A DNA stretch of 24,162 nucleotides from Gp6-AA40 sp964505975 (lineage in GTDB: Bacteria; Acidobacteriota; Vicinamibacteria; Vicinamibacterales; UBA2999), in contig CAZDLW010000058.1 in NCBI GenBank assembly GCA_964505975.1, forward strand, positions 1 to 24,162. Reading direction: 5' to 3'. The translations under genes were made by a program, and so were the position numbers. Under the pieces are notes generated by a model. The model searched no databases and was not told the origin of the DNA. It was given only the letters and a program-made list of their open reading frames with translations. Numbering within the stretch: the stretch's first letter is position 1; each line of letters starts with the position of its first letter. This document shows, piece after piece, positions 15,829 to 23,568 of this stretch.

Positions 15829-16971
15829 ATGTCGTCGATGACCGGCCCTTCTCCACGGTCCCTCGGGACGGCCCTCGTTGTGGCCGCGGTTCTCACGGTG
15901 TGTGGGGCCGCGGCGGTTGCTCAGCAGCCTGGTGGGCGCGCGCCCACCTTTCAGGTCGATCCAACGTGGCCAACCATTCCCAACAACTGGGTGCTGGGAC
16001 AGGTGACGTCCATTGCCGTGGACTCGCGTGACCACATCTGGGTGCTGCACAGGCCGGGCTCGATTCCCGAGGAGCGGCGAGCCCGGGCCGCACCTCCGGT
16101 CCTCGAGTTCGACGAAAGCGGCCGGCTCCTGAGCAGTTGGGGCGGCCCTGGAGACGGGTACGACTGGCCCGAGCGGGAGCACGGCATCTTTGTCGATACT
16201 GGAGGTTTCGTGTGGATCACCGGCAACGGCGGCTGGCCGAAGCCGTCACCCGGAGGCAGCACCGACGACATGATCTTGAAGTTCACCACCTCGGGGAGGC
16301 TGGTGCTGCAGATTGGACAGCGCGGCAAGAGCACCGGAAACACCGATACGCACAACGTCCACCAGCCCGGGGATGTGTTCGTGCACGGGCCGACGAACGA
16401 GCTGTACGTCGCGGATGGCTACGGAAATCAACGGGTGGTCGTGTTCGATGCAGAGACCGGCGCGTTCAAGCGTATGTGGGGGGCGTTCGGGAACAGACCG
16501 GAAGCGCCGGCGCCCAGGGGAGGGGGGCCACAGACGGCGCCCGCGCAGACGGACCCCGCAGCGGCCCCGCAGTTCGGTCTCGTGCACGCGGTGAAGGTCT
16601 CGAACGATGGAGTCGTCTACGTCGCAGACCGCAGCAACAACCGGGTGCAGACGTTCACGACGGACGGTAAGTACCTGCGCCAGGTGAGTATTGGAGCCGA
16701 CGGCGGGGTCACGCCGGTGCCTGCGGGCTTCGCATTTTCGCCAGACCCGGCGCAGCAGTTCCTCTACGTCGTCGATTCGGGAAACATGCGTGTGGTCGTG
16801 CTCGATCGGCAGTCATTGACCACGGTGGGCTGGGTCGGCATGCGCGGGTCCGCCCCGGGAGAGTTCGACATCGTCCATCACATGGCCGCGGATTCGAACG
16901 GCAATCTCTACACGGCCGAGATCGTCACGAACTGGCGGGCGCAGCGGTTCGTGGTGCAGGACAGGCGCTGA
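15829..16971 (+). CDS. Secreted NHL-repeat beta-propeller protein
   Basis: Encodes 380 aa from ATG 15829 with GGAG about 9 nt upstream; ATG 15838 is an alternative. A signal peptide ends near AAAVAQQ (about residue 32). The rest is a repeat of NHL-type blades: VTSIAVDSRDHIWVLHR, HGIFVDTGGFVWITG, GDVFVHGPTNELYVADGYG, VHAVKVSNDGVVYVADRSN and HMAADSNGNLYTAEI, each ending with Q/R-V-x-x-F/L strands, which fits a six-bladed propeller. A Pro/Ala/Gln-rich insert lies at about 225-245. The propeller resembles peptidyl-alpha-hydroxyglycine alpha-amidating lyase-like proteins often annotated in this group, but I see no proof of lyase activity. It probably acts outside the cytoplasm as a binding or lyase-like protein. 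Confidence 0.8.
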   Translation: MSSMTGPSPRSLGTALVVAAVLTVCGAAAVAQQPGGRAPTFQVDPTWPTIPNNWVLGQVTSIAVDSRDHIWVLHRPGSIPEERRARAAPPVLEFDESGRLLSSWGGPGDGYDWPEREHGIFVDTGGFVWITGNGGWPKPSPGGSTDDMILKFTTSGRLVLQIGQRGKSTGNTDTHNVHQPGDVFVHGPTNELYVADGYGNQRVVVFDAETGAFKRMWGAFGNRPEAPAPRGGGPQTAPAQTDPAAAPQFGLVHAVKVSNDGVVYVADRSNNRVQTFTTDGKYLRQVSIGADGGVTPVPAGFAFSPDPAQQFLYVVDSGNMRVVVLDRQSLTTVGWVGMRGSAPGEFDIVHHMAADSNGNLYTAEIVTNWRAQRFVVQDRR

Positions 16972-17331
16972 GGCCATTGATTTTTCACGACAAGGCTGAT
17001 ACTTGACATGCCGGCGCGCGTAGCGTTATACCGGCCGTGCGCGTCTACGCGCATCCCTTCCCGGACCGGTGCTGTGTCTCAGCAGCCTCTCGGGCAGGGC
17101 TCGTTTCACGGGCGTACGAGCTCGCTCGCGGACGGGATCAGCACAGACGACATTGGCGAGACCGTGGGGCGGAACCGGAGGCAAGGGGTGGCCGCAGGCA
17201 GAGCAGCGTCGCGGCGAATCGTCCCCAGGCATCCGGCGGGTCGTTGACCGTCCGCGGCGATCGTCGCCAGTCGATAACGCGGTCGTGTGTACGGCTACCG
17301 CAGGGGCCTTGCATCGCCGAGAGAGAGAGAC
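16972..17331. other. Intergenic region with promoter and long leader of the second one-carbon operon
   Basis: This 360-bp gap holds a promoter at 17003-17032 and then about 290 nt of transcribed leader before the methyltransferase ATG. The leader has a GGCGA-TCG-TCGCC hairpin at 17256-17268 and other short GC stems. I could not match it to cobalamin, SAM, SAH or THF riboswitch signatures by eye. Short frames inside it are Arg/Ser-rich and look random. Confidence 0.5.
17003..17032 (+). promoter_or_regulatory. Sigma70-type promoter, TTGACA-N18-TATACC
   Basis: A consensus -35 TTGACA (17003-17008) is followed after 18 bp by TATACC (17027-17032, four of six). It is the best promoter match in the window and faces the methyltransferase-metF-metH operon. 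Confidence 0.55.
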
Positions 17332-18519
17332 ATGACACTTACAGGTTCAGCGCCGGGCCAGCCACAAGGCGATGCAGCCGTGAGCACGCAGGCACCGCCA
17401 TCCGATTCCCCGCCCTTCCGTTTTTACGACAATCGCCAGAAGTACCTGGCATTCGTGAACACGTGCAACGAAAAGGCCGTCGTTGCCGGCCGTGCCGCCC
17501 GCGAGCTGGGCCAGTTGCAGCCCCGGCCGCCGGCGCTGCGCATCTTCGATGCCGGCATGGGAGACGCCACCGTGCTGTCGCGGCTCATGAGCAGCGCGCA
17601 CCGCGATTTTCCCACCGTGCCACTGGCCGTGGTCGCCAAGGAAATCAGTCTGGAAGATGTGCGGCTCGGGCTCGAGAAGATGCCGGATCGGTTCTACGAG
17701 CATCCGCACACCGTGCTGGTCGTCACCAATCTGAGTTACGCGGAAGCGCCGTCGCTCTCATCGAACGATCCCGAAACGGCCGTGAGCTGGCATACGGTGC
17801 GGCTGTCGGGCCACTCCGCCTACGAGTACGTCGAGCAGATCGAAGCGCTCGGTCCGCTGCTGTCGCAGAACTGGCAGACACGGCCAAACCCCAAGACGGG
17901 GAACCCGGTCGTCGTGCGGCCATCCGTGCTGGTGATCTACCGGGCCGACCACGAGTTCCTGCTCGATCCCGTGATCCCCAGGCCGGGCGATCCCGACGTC
18001 CGCTACGATTTCATCCTCGCCTCCCAGCCGTGGCGCGCACGCATGTCGGCGCGTTTCAAGGCCCAGAAGGTGCTGGCGCCACTGGCGCGCAGTCTTCGGC
18101 CCGGCGGGCGCCTGCTGACCGTGCAGTCCTACGGCAACGATCCGGGTCTCGAGATCGTGCAGCGGCTCTGGCCGGGCGAGAACCCGTTCCGCGTTGGCCG
18201 GGAAGATCTCCTGCGCGCGCTGGAATCCGAGCTGGGCAGCGAGGCTGGCAACTTCGTGCTTCGGATGCCGCCAGACGACGAGGCCCTTTTTCAGTACCGG
18301 ATGCACACGCTCCCGTCGGAGATTGGCGATCGCATCGGCACGTCCACGCTGTTTGCCGCGTGGAACGCCGTCATCTACGTCAATCAGGTCGAAGACGAGC
18401 GGCTGGATCCGGTCGTGACGACGGGGTCGTACCTGGACGCCACGCAGGCCGTCCTGCACAAGCACGGCGGGCTGTGGTTCAACGATGAGGCGTTCGTGGT
18501 GACGCGTACGGCCGGGTAA
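17332..18519 (+). CDS. Class I AdoMet-dependent methyltransferase, unknown substrate, upstream of metF-metH
   Basis: Encodes 395 aa from ATG 17332, preceded by a purine tract GAGAGAGAGA. Residues 1-28 are low-complexity; then FRFYDNRQKYLAFVNTCNEK (29-48), motif I LRIFDAGMGDATVLSRLM (69-86), VAKEIS at 101-106 where the AdoMet-ribose acidic residue is expected (Glu104), motif IV YDFILASQPWRAR (225-237) and SLRPGGRLLTVQSYGNDPG (254-272). No signal peptide or membrane helix. It is not closely similar to the methyltransferase at 3923 (that one has its domain after a 190-residue N-terminus), yet both lead operons with an MTHFR and a methionine synthase. The motif IV sequence SQPW, related to N/D-PPW/Y types, would suit an N- or O-methyltransferase; this is weak inference. 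The gap to metF is 63 nt. Confidence 0.78.
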   Translation: MTLTGSAPGQPQGDAAVSTQAPPSDSPPFRFYDNRQKYLAFVNTCNEKAVVAGRAARELGQLQPRPPALRIFDAGMGDATVLSRLMSSAHRDFPTVPLAVVAKEISLEDVRLGLEKMPDRFYEHPHTVLVVTNLSYAEAPSLSSNDPETAVSWHTVRLSGHSAYEYVEQIEALGPLLSQNWQTRPNPKTGNPVVVRPSVLVIYRADHEFLLDPVIPRPGDPDVRYDFILASQPWRARMSARFKAQKVLAPLARSLRPGGRLLTVQSYGNDPGLEIVQRLWPGENPFRVGREDLLRALESELGSEAGNFVLRMPPDDEALFQYRMHTLPSEIGDRIGTSTLFAAWNAVIYVNQVEDERLDPVVTTGSYLDATQAVLHKHGGLWFNDEAFVVTRTAG

Positions 18520-18582
18520 CCACCCGCCGCGAGGCCACGCGCACCGTATCCAGGATCCCCGAAGCGTCCAAGGAGGTTGGGA

Positions 18583-19479
18583 GTGAAGCTGCGAGACATC
18601 TATGCTCGGCCCGGGTTGACCGTGTCCATCGAGTTCTTTCCCCCGAAGACTCCGAAAGGGGAGGCCGACCTGTTTCACGAAGTGGAGGTGCTGAAGACGC
18701 TGAAGCCCGCGTTCTGCTCGGTTACCTACGGGGCCGGCGGGGGCACACGGGACAAGACGCTCGATCTCGTCACGCGGCTTCACCGCGACATCGGGCTCGA
18801 GGTGATGTGTCACCTGACGGTGGTCGGACAATCCAAACAGGAGGTGCGCGTCGTACTCGACACGCTGAAAGCCAACGATGTGGAGAACATCATCGCGCTC
18901 GCGGGCGATCCTCCGCGCGGAGAGACCGACTGGACGCCGCACCCTGATGGCTTCCAGTACTCCACCGATCTGGTGGCAGAGGCCGTGCGCTACAACTGGT
19001 TCTCGATTGCGGTGGCCGGGTTTCCCGAAGTGCATCCGCGCGCGGAAAGCCGCGAGGCCGACCTGCGGTTTCTGAAAGAGAAGGTCGAGAGCGGGGCCGA
19101 CGTCGTCATCACGCAGTTGTTTCTCGACAACGAGGACTACTATCGGTACGTGGACGACGTGCGCGCCCTCGGCGTCACGGTACCCATCGTGCCAGGCGTG
19201 CTGCCGATGCAGTCCGTCGCGCAACTGCGCCGGTTTACCGCGCTCTGCGGCTCGCGGATCCCGCCTCAACTGGAAAGTCGGCTCGCCACGGTGGAGGGTG
19301 ACGATGCTGCGGCGGCCGAGATGGGCATTGAGTACGCCTCCGAGCAGTGTGAGGGGCTCATCCGGTTCGGTGCGCCGGGCATTCACTTCTATTCCCTGAA
19401 CAAGTCCAGGTCGGTCATGGCGATTGCCAGGAACGTCTCGCTTCCTCACGCATCCGACGCGACGGTCCTGACCCGCTGA
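18583..19479 (+). CDS. metF: 5,10-methylenetetrahydrofolate reductase
   Basis: Encodes 298 aa. I chose GTG 18583 because a perfect AGGAGG (18571-18576) lies 6 nt before it; TTG 18577 would overlap that site. The chain is a single MetF barrel: SIEFFPPKTP near residue 15 with the catalytic Glu, CSVTYGAGGGTRD, NIIALAGDPPRG with the folate/flavin Asp, AGFPEVHPRA, VVITQLFLDNEDYYRY, VPGVLPM and GIHFYSLNKS. It reduces methylene-THF to 5-methyl-THF with FAD. Only 3 nt separate it from metH, which uses its product, so coupling of the two steps is clear. It lacks the Cys-rich domain of the MTHFR at 6395, so the two enzymes probably use different electron donors. Confidence 0.96.
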   Translation: MKLRDIYARPGLTVSIEFFPPKTPKGEADLFHEVEVLKTLKPAFCSVTYGAGGGTRDKTLDLVTRLHRDIGLEVMCHLTVVGQSKQEVRVVLDTLKANDVENIIALAGDPPRGETDWTPHPDGFQYSTDLVAEAVRYNWFSIAVAGFPEVHPRAESREADLRFLKEKVESGADVVITQLFLDNEDYYRYVDDVRALGVTVPIVPGVLPMQSVAQLRRFTALCGSRIPPQLESRLATVEGDDAAAAEMGIEYASEQCEGLIRFGAPGIHFYSLNKSRSVMAIARNVSLPHASDATVLTR

Positions 19480-19482
19480 GGC

Positions 19483-22400
19483 GTGGAGCGTCTCAGGCAG
19501 GAGCAGCTCGCCGAAGCCCTTCGCACTCGTCTCCTCGTGCTCGACGGCGCGATGGGGACGATGCTGCAGGCGTACCGGCCGTCCGCGGAGGACTTCGGCG
19601 GCCCAGGGCGCGAGGGATGCAACGAGGTGCTCTGCCTGTCGCATCCCGAATGGGTGCTCCAGATCCATCGGGCCTACCTCGACGCGGGCGCCGACATCAT
19701 CGAGACGAACAGCTTTCAGGGCTCGCCGTTGGCGCTGGGCGAGTTCGGTCTGACCGACCAGACATACGCGTTGAACCGCCTGGCGGCGACGCTGGCGCGT
19801 CAGGCGGCCGACGAACGTGCCACACCCGGGAAACCCCGCTTCGTCGCCGGCGCCATGGGACCCACCACCAGGTCGCTGACGCTTCGCGGCGATGCGACGT
19901 TTGCCACGCTGCGCGACGGCTACTATCAGCAGGCACGCGCGCTCGTCGAGGGGGGCGTCGATACGCTGCTCATCGAGACGGGCATCGATACGCGCAACAT
20001 CAAGGCAGCGCTGCTGGCCGTCCGAGCCCTCGAGCGTGAGCTGGACACGCGGATACCGCTGATGGTGTCGGCCACGATCGAACGGTGGGGCACGATGCCC
20101 GCCGGACAGTCAGTGGAGGCCCTCTGGGTGTCGTTGAGCCACGCAGGCCTGCTGTCGATCGGCCTGAACTGTGGCACCGGACCCGACCTGGTGGCCGATC
20201 ACGTCCGGACGCTGGCGGGCATCGCGTCTACTTGCGTGTCGTGTCATCCGAATGCGGGTCTGCCCGACGAGGATGACACCTACCCCGAGACCCCGGAGGC
20301 GTTCGCCGGGCAGCTCGAGCTCTTCGTCCGCCGCGGCCTGCTCAACATCGTCGGCGGGTGCTGTGGGACGACGCCGGCGCACGTCCGCGCCCTTGCACAG
20401 CTGGTGGAAGGGCATCCACCCCGCACGCCGCCATTGCCAAGCCGTCGCAGCTGGTACTCGGGCATCGACGTGGTCGAGGCCGACGACAGCACGAGGCCGC
20501 TCATCGTCGGCGAGCGGACCAACGTCGTGGGCTCGCGTGTGTTCAGACAGCTCGTGGCCGACGGAAAATGGGACGAAGCCAGCGAAATCGCGCGATGGCA
20601 GGTCGGCAACGGCGCCCAGATCATCGATGTCTGTCTCGAGTCGTCCGATCGGGACGAGCGTGCTGACATCGAGCCCTTTTACGCCGCGCTGACGTCGAAG
20701 ATTCGCGCGCCAGTGATGATCGAGACATCGGATCCCGTGGCGCTGGAGCAGGCGCTCACCTGGTGTCAGGGAAAGGGCGTCATCAATTCAATCAGCCTGG
20801 AGGACGGCGAACGCCAGTTCGAGCGTGTGTGCCCTTTTGCACGCGACTATGGCGCGGCGCTTGTCGTGAGCACCGTGGACGAGGATTCGGCCCAGGCCCA
20901 GGCTGTGACGCGTGAGCGGAAGCTGGCGATTGCCGAGCGGGCCGTGGATCTGCTCACCGGCAAGTACGGAATTCCACCTGAGGACATCATCATCGACCCG
21001 CTGGTCTTCCCGTGTGCGGCCGGCGACGAACACTACGTGGGTGGGGTTCATGAGACACTTCACGCAATCGAGCTGATCAAGGAGCGCATCCCTTTCGTCA
21101 GGACCATCCTGGGTGTGTCCGCCGTGTCTTTCGGGTTGCCGCAGGCCGCCCGGGCGGTCGTCAATTCGGTGCTGCTCTATCACGCCACCAGGGCCGGGCT
21201 CGATCTGGCCATCGTCAACGCAGAAAGGCTGGAGCGTTTTGCATCCATTCCACCGGAAGAGCGTCGCCTGGCGGAACAACTGCTGTTCAATGTGCCGGCG
21301 AACGACGCTGAAGACGAGAGTCTGCGTGTGGCGCCAGCCGACCCGCGCGATCAGACCCCCGAGCAGCGAGTCGCGCTCAACCGGTGTCACACGGCTGCCA
21401 TTGCCAGCCACTTTCGCGCCCGTCGTGCCCACGTTCTGCGGCTCCGTGTCGGGAGAGGTGTGTCGCACTCCGATCTGGACGAGCACGCTGTCACGGCGCA
21501 CGAGCACGAGACCCTCGACGCGCGATTGTCGCGTTACGTGATCGAAGGTACGCGGGATGGATTGACAGCGGATCTCGACCGCCGCCTGCGGGAAGGGGTG
21601 AGCCCCCTGCGTATCGTCAACGGCCCGCTCATGGCCGGAATGGCGGAGGTGGGGCGACTCTTTGCCAGCAACGAGCTCATCGTCACGGAGGTGCTCCAGT
21701 CCGCCGAGACGATGCACCAGGCGGTGCGCTACCTGAACCGCTTCATGGAGAAGTCAACAGATCTCGCGCGGGGTACGTTCGTGCTGGCGACCGTCAAGGG
21801 GGACGTGCACGACATCGGCAAGAATCTCGTCGACATCATCCTCTCGAACAACGGCTATCGCGTCGTCGATCTCGGAATCCGTGTGCCACCGGACGAGCTG
21901 ATCGGGGCCTGTCGGCGCGAGAGTCCGGACGCGATTGGGCTGTCGGGACTTCTCGTGAAGAGTGCACACCAGATGGTGGCGACCGCGTCCGACCTGCGGG
22001 AGCACGGGATCGACGTACCGCTGATCGTCGGAGGTGCCGCACTCTCGGAAGGCTTCGTGCGCACGCGTATCGCTCCTGCATATGGCGGGCCGACGTTCTA
22101 CGCGCGAGACGCCATGGAAGGCCTTCGCATCATGAACGAGTTGATGGATCCTCGTACACGGCGGCCGGTGGCTGGGCCTGTGTCTCCTTGTGGCGAGGTC
22201 GTCGAGAGTTCGCCTCGGGGAGTAACCACGCTCCAGCACGTGCCGGGAGGCGGCGAGGCTGGTGGCGGCGAGCCGCCGGGCGATTCCTCGACTGTCGTGT
22301 CACACCTGGCGCAGCACGACGACATCCGCAGGGAGTCGCGCAGCGGGAGCGCTGCGCGCAGTTCACGGATTCGTTCGAACGTGCCGATGCCCGCGGTGCC

Positions 22401-23181
22401 CCCTCTCTACCGTCACGTGTGGAGATCCTGCAGACTGAGCGACGTCTGGCGCTTCATCAATCCGGCCATGCTGTACAGCCGTCACCTCGGGTTGAAGGGC
22501 GATTTCGCGGGGCTGCGAGCCCGCGGCGACGACCGGGCCCTCGACCTGCAACGACTCGTCCAGCAGGCGAAAGACGAGGCAGCGACTTTCCTGCACGCCA
22601 GGGCGGTGTGGCAGTTCTTCGAAGCGGAACGGGACGGCAACGCCATCCATGTGTTCTCGAGAGAGGCCGTGAGCCCCGTGCACACGTTCGAGTTCCTGCG
22701 CCAGGCGACCGCCGACGCATTGTGCCTCAGCGATTACGTGCTGGATCCGCGAGACGGTGTGCGCGATCACATCGGAGTCTTCGTCGTGACAGCCGGAGAG
22801 GGTGTCCGCGAACGCGCCGATGATGCTCGGAGGCGCGGAGAGCTCCTTCTCTCCCACGCAGTGCACGCACTGGCGATTGAGACGGCCGAAGCGACCGCGG
22901 AATGGCTGCACGGCCGCATGCGGCGCGAGTGGGGATTTCCCGATCCCCCGACCATGGACATGCCGCAGCGGTTCGCCGCCCGATATCGTGGCAAGCGGTA
23001 CAGCTTTGGCTATCCCGCGTGCCCCAATCTCGAGGATCAAGCGGGAATCTGGGAGCTGCTGCGGCCCGAGGAGATTGGTGTGCGACTGACGGAGGGATTT
23101 ATGATGGACCCCGAAGCGAGCGTCAGCGCCCTCGTCTTCCACCATCCCGATTGCGTGTACTTCTCCGCCGACCAGCAGTAG
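19483..23181 (+). CDS. metH: Cobalamin-dependent methionine synthase
   Basis: Encodes 1232 aa from GTG 19483, close to E. coli MetH (1227 aa). Order of domains: homocysteine-binding with zinc ligands Cys230 (GLNCGT) and Cys293/Cys294 (GGCCGTTP), residues 1-310; pterin-binding from VGERTNVVGSR (342-352) to about 620; cap helices 690-760 (LQSAETMHQAVRYL); B12-binding with DVHDIG (774-779), His776 being the lower cobalt ligand, and VGGAALSE; reactivation domain about 975-1232 with RGKRYSFGYPACP, which binds AdoMet. It moves methyl from 5-methyl-THF to homocysteine via B12. An unusual low-complexity Gly/Pro/Ser/Arg linker at about 893-970 joins B12 and reactivation domains. All catalytic positions I can check are intact. 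metF lies 3 nt upstream; the gene ends the operon. Confidence 0.97.
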   Translation: MERLRQEQLAEALRTRLLVLDGAMGTMLQAYRPSAEDFGGPGREGCNEVLCLSHPEWVLQIHRAYLDAGADIIETNSFQGSPLALGEFGLTDQTYALNRLAATLARQAADERATPGKPRFVAGAMGPTTRSLTLRGDATFATLRDGYYQQARALVEGGVDTLLIETGIDTRNIKAALLAVRALERELDTRIPLMVSATIERWGTMPAGQSVEALWVSLSHAGLLSIGLNCGTGPDLVADHVRTLAGIASTCVSCHPNAGLPDEDDTYPETPEAFAGQLELFVRRGLLNIVGGCCGTTPAHVRALAQLVEGHPPRTPPLPSRRSWYSGIDVVEADDSTRPLIVGERTNVVGSRVFRQLVADGKWDEASEIARWQVGNGAQIIDVCLESSDRDERADIEPFYAALTSKIRAPVMIETSDPVALEQALTWCQGKGVINSISLEDGERQFERVCPFARDYGAALVVSTVDEDSAQAQAVTRERKLAIAERAVDLLTGKYGIPPEDIIIDPLVFPCAAGDEHYVGGVHETLHAIELIKERIPFVRTILGVSAVSFGLPQAARAVVNSVLLYHATRAGLDLAIVNAERLERFASIPPEERRLAEQLLFNVPANDAEDESLRVAPADPRDQTPEQRVALNRCHTAAIASHFRARRAHVLRLRVGRGVSHSDLDEHAVTAHEHETLDARLSRYVIEGTRDGLTADLDRRLREGVSPLRIVNGPLMAGMAEVGRLFASNELIVTEVLQSAETMHQAVRYLNRFMEKSTDLARGTFVLATVKGDVHDIGKNLVDIILSNNGYRVVDLGIRVPPDELIGACRRESPDAIGLSGLLVKSAHQMVATASDLREHGIDVPLIVGGAALSEGFVRTRIAPAYGGPTFYARDAMEGLRIMNELMDPRTRRPVAGPVSPCGEVVESSPRGVTTLQHVPGGGEAGGGEPPGDSSTVVSHLAQHDDIRRESRSGSAARSSRIRSNVPMPAVPPLYRHVWRSCRLSDVWRFINPAMLYSRHLGLKGDFAGLRARGDDRALDLQRLVQQAKDEAATFLHARAVWQFFEAERDGNAIHVFSREAVSPVHTFEFLRQATADALCLSDYVLDPRDGVRDHIGVFVVTAGEGVRERADDARRRGELLLSHAVHALAIETAEATAEWLHGRMRREWGFPDPPTMDMPQRFAARYRGKRYSFGYPACPNLEDQAGIWELLRPEEIGVRLTEGFMMDPEASVSALVFHHPDCVYFSADQQ

Positions 23182-23238
23182 CACGCTTTTGCAGTCGGGT
23201 GTCGATCGGTTCACCGCAGCACGGATTCAAGCCGTCTT

Positions 23239-23519
23239 CTGCTTATGCGGTTGTTTCAGCTCAATGGCAATCAGCTGATGGCATGTGGCGTGCCGACGTG
23301 CCCTGCGGCGACGCGACCTACGACTCGCGCGACAGGAGTCGGGCAAAACGCATCCGGAGCGTGAGGACCGAGCTGGGTTGCGGGACCCAGCTCGGGTCGC
23401 GGGCGGCAGGTGAAGGATGCGTTTTACCGCGCGGCGTCGTCGGGAGCGAGACGCAGGGGCACGTCGGCACGCGACGCGGGAACTGTCTTCGCCCTGTGCT
23501 GAAACAACCGCATAAGCAG
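23239..23519. repeat. Nested palindromic repeat, copy 2, with 22-bp perfect outer arms
   Basis: A 22-bp sequence at 23239-23260 is the exact reverse complement of 23498-23519. A second perfect 15-bp inverted pair lies inside (23289-23303 and 23457-23471), then the 130-bp core (23318-23447). The arms are unrelated in sequence to the arms of copy 1 (1304-1335 and 1639-1670) although they sit in equivalent positions. The gap 23182-23568 between metH and thyX, which converge, holds no gene apart from this. Confidence 0.8.
23318..23447 (-). repeat. 130-bp dispersed palindromic repeat core, copy 2 (inverted)
   Basis: Reverse complement of the core at 1335-1464. The 11-bp inverted pair AAAACGCATCC / GGATGCGTTTT is at 23345-23355 and 23415-23425, again 81 bp end to end. 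The central hairpin stem CGAGCTGGGT / ACCCAGCTCG is at 23369-23378 and 23385-23394. At the place where copy 1 carries the MITE-like insert, this copy has an uninterrupted TA at 23319-23320. Confidence 0.8.
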
Positions 23520-23568
23520 GAGCCGTCTAAAGGTCGCCAGCCCAGTCTCAACTCGAGTAAGTGCCGGA

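Noticed and set aside
17140..17185. GGCGAGACC followed by a GC-rich run, faintly like a cobalamin riboswitch B12 box
   Set aside because: It does not match the B12-box consensus and the conserved GCCACTG and upstream elements are absent.
17069..17335. 88-aa leader ORF whose stop overlaps the methyltransferase ATG
   Set aside because: No ribosome site, Arg/Ser/Gly-rich composition and no run of Met, Cys or other regulatory codons; looks random.
17138..17338. Reverse-strand frame containing GSRTHDRVID, a peptide typical of spurious ORFs over tRNA T-arms, suggesting a hidden tRNA
   Set aside because: The forward sequence has no TTCGA T-loop and no acceptor, D or anticodon stems that fit a cloverleaf; at most a decayed remnant or chance.
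23239..23519. Possible integron attC site because of the long imperfect palindrome with GTTGTTT / AAACAAC
   Set aside because: The ends do not fit GTTRRRY and RYYYAAC, and no integrase or cassette structure is present.
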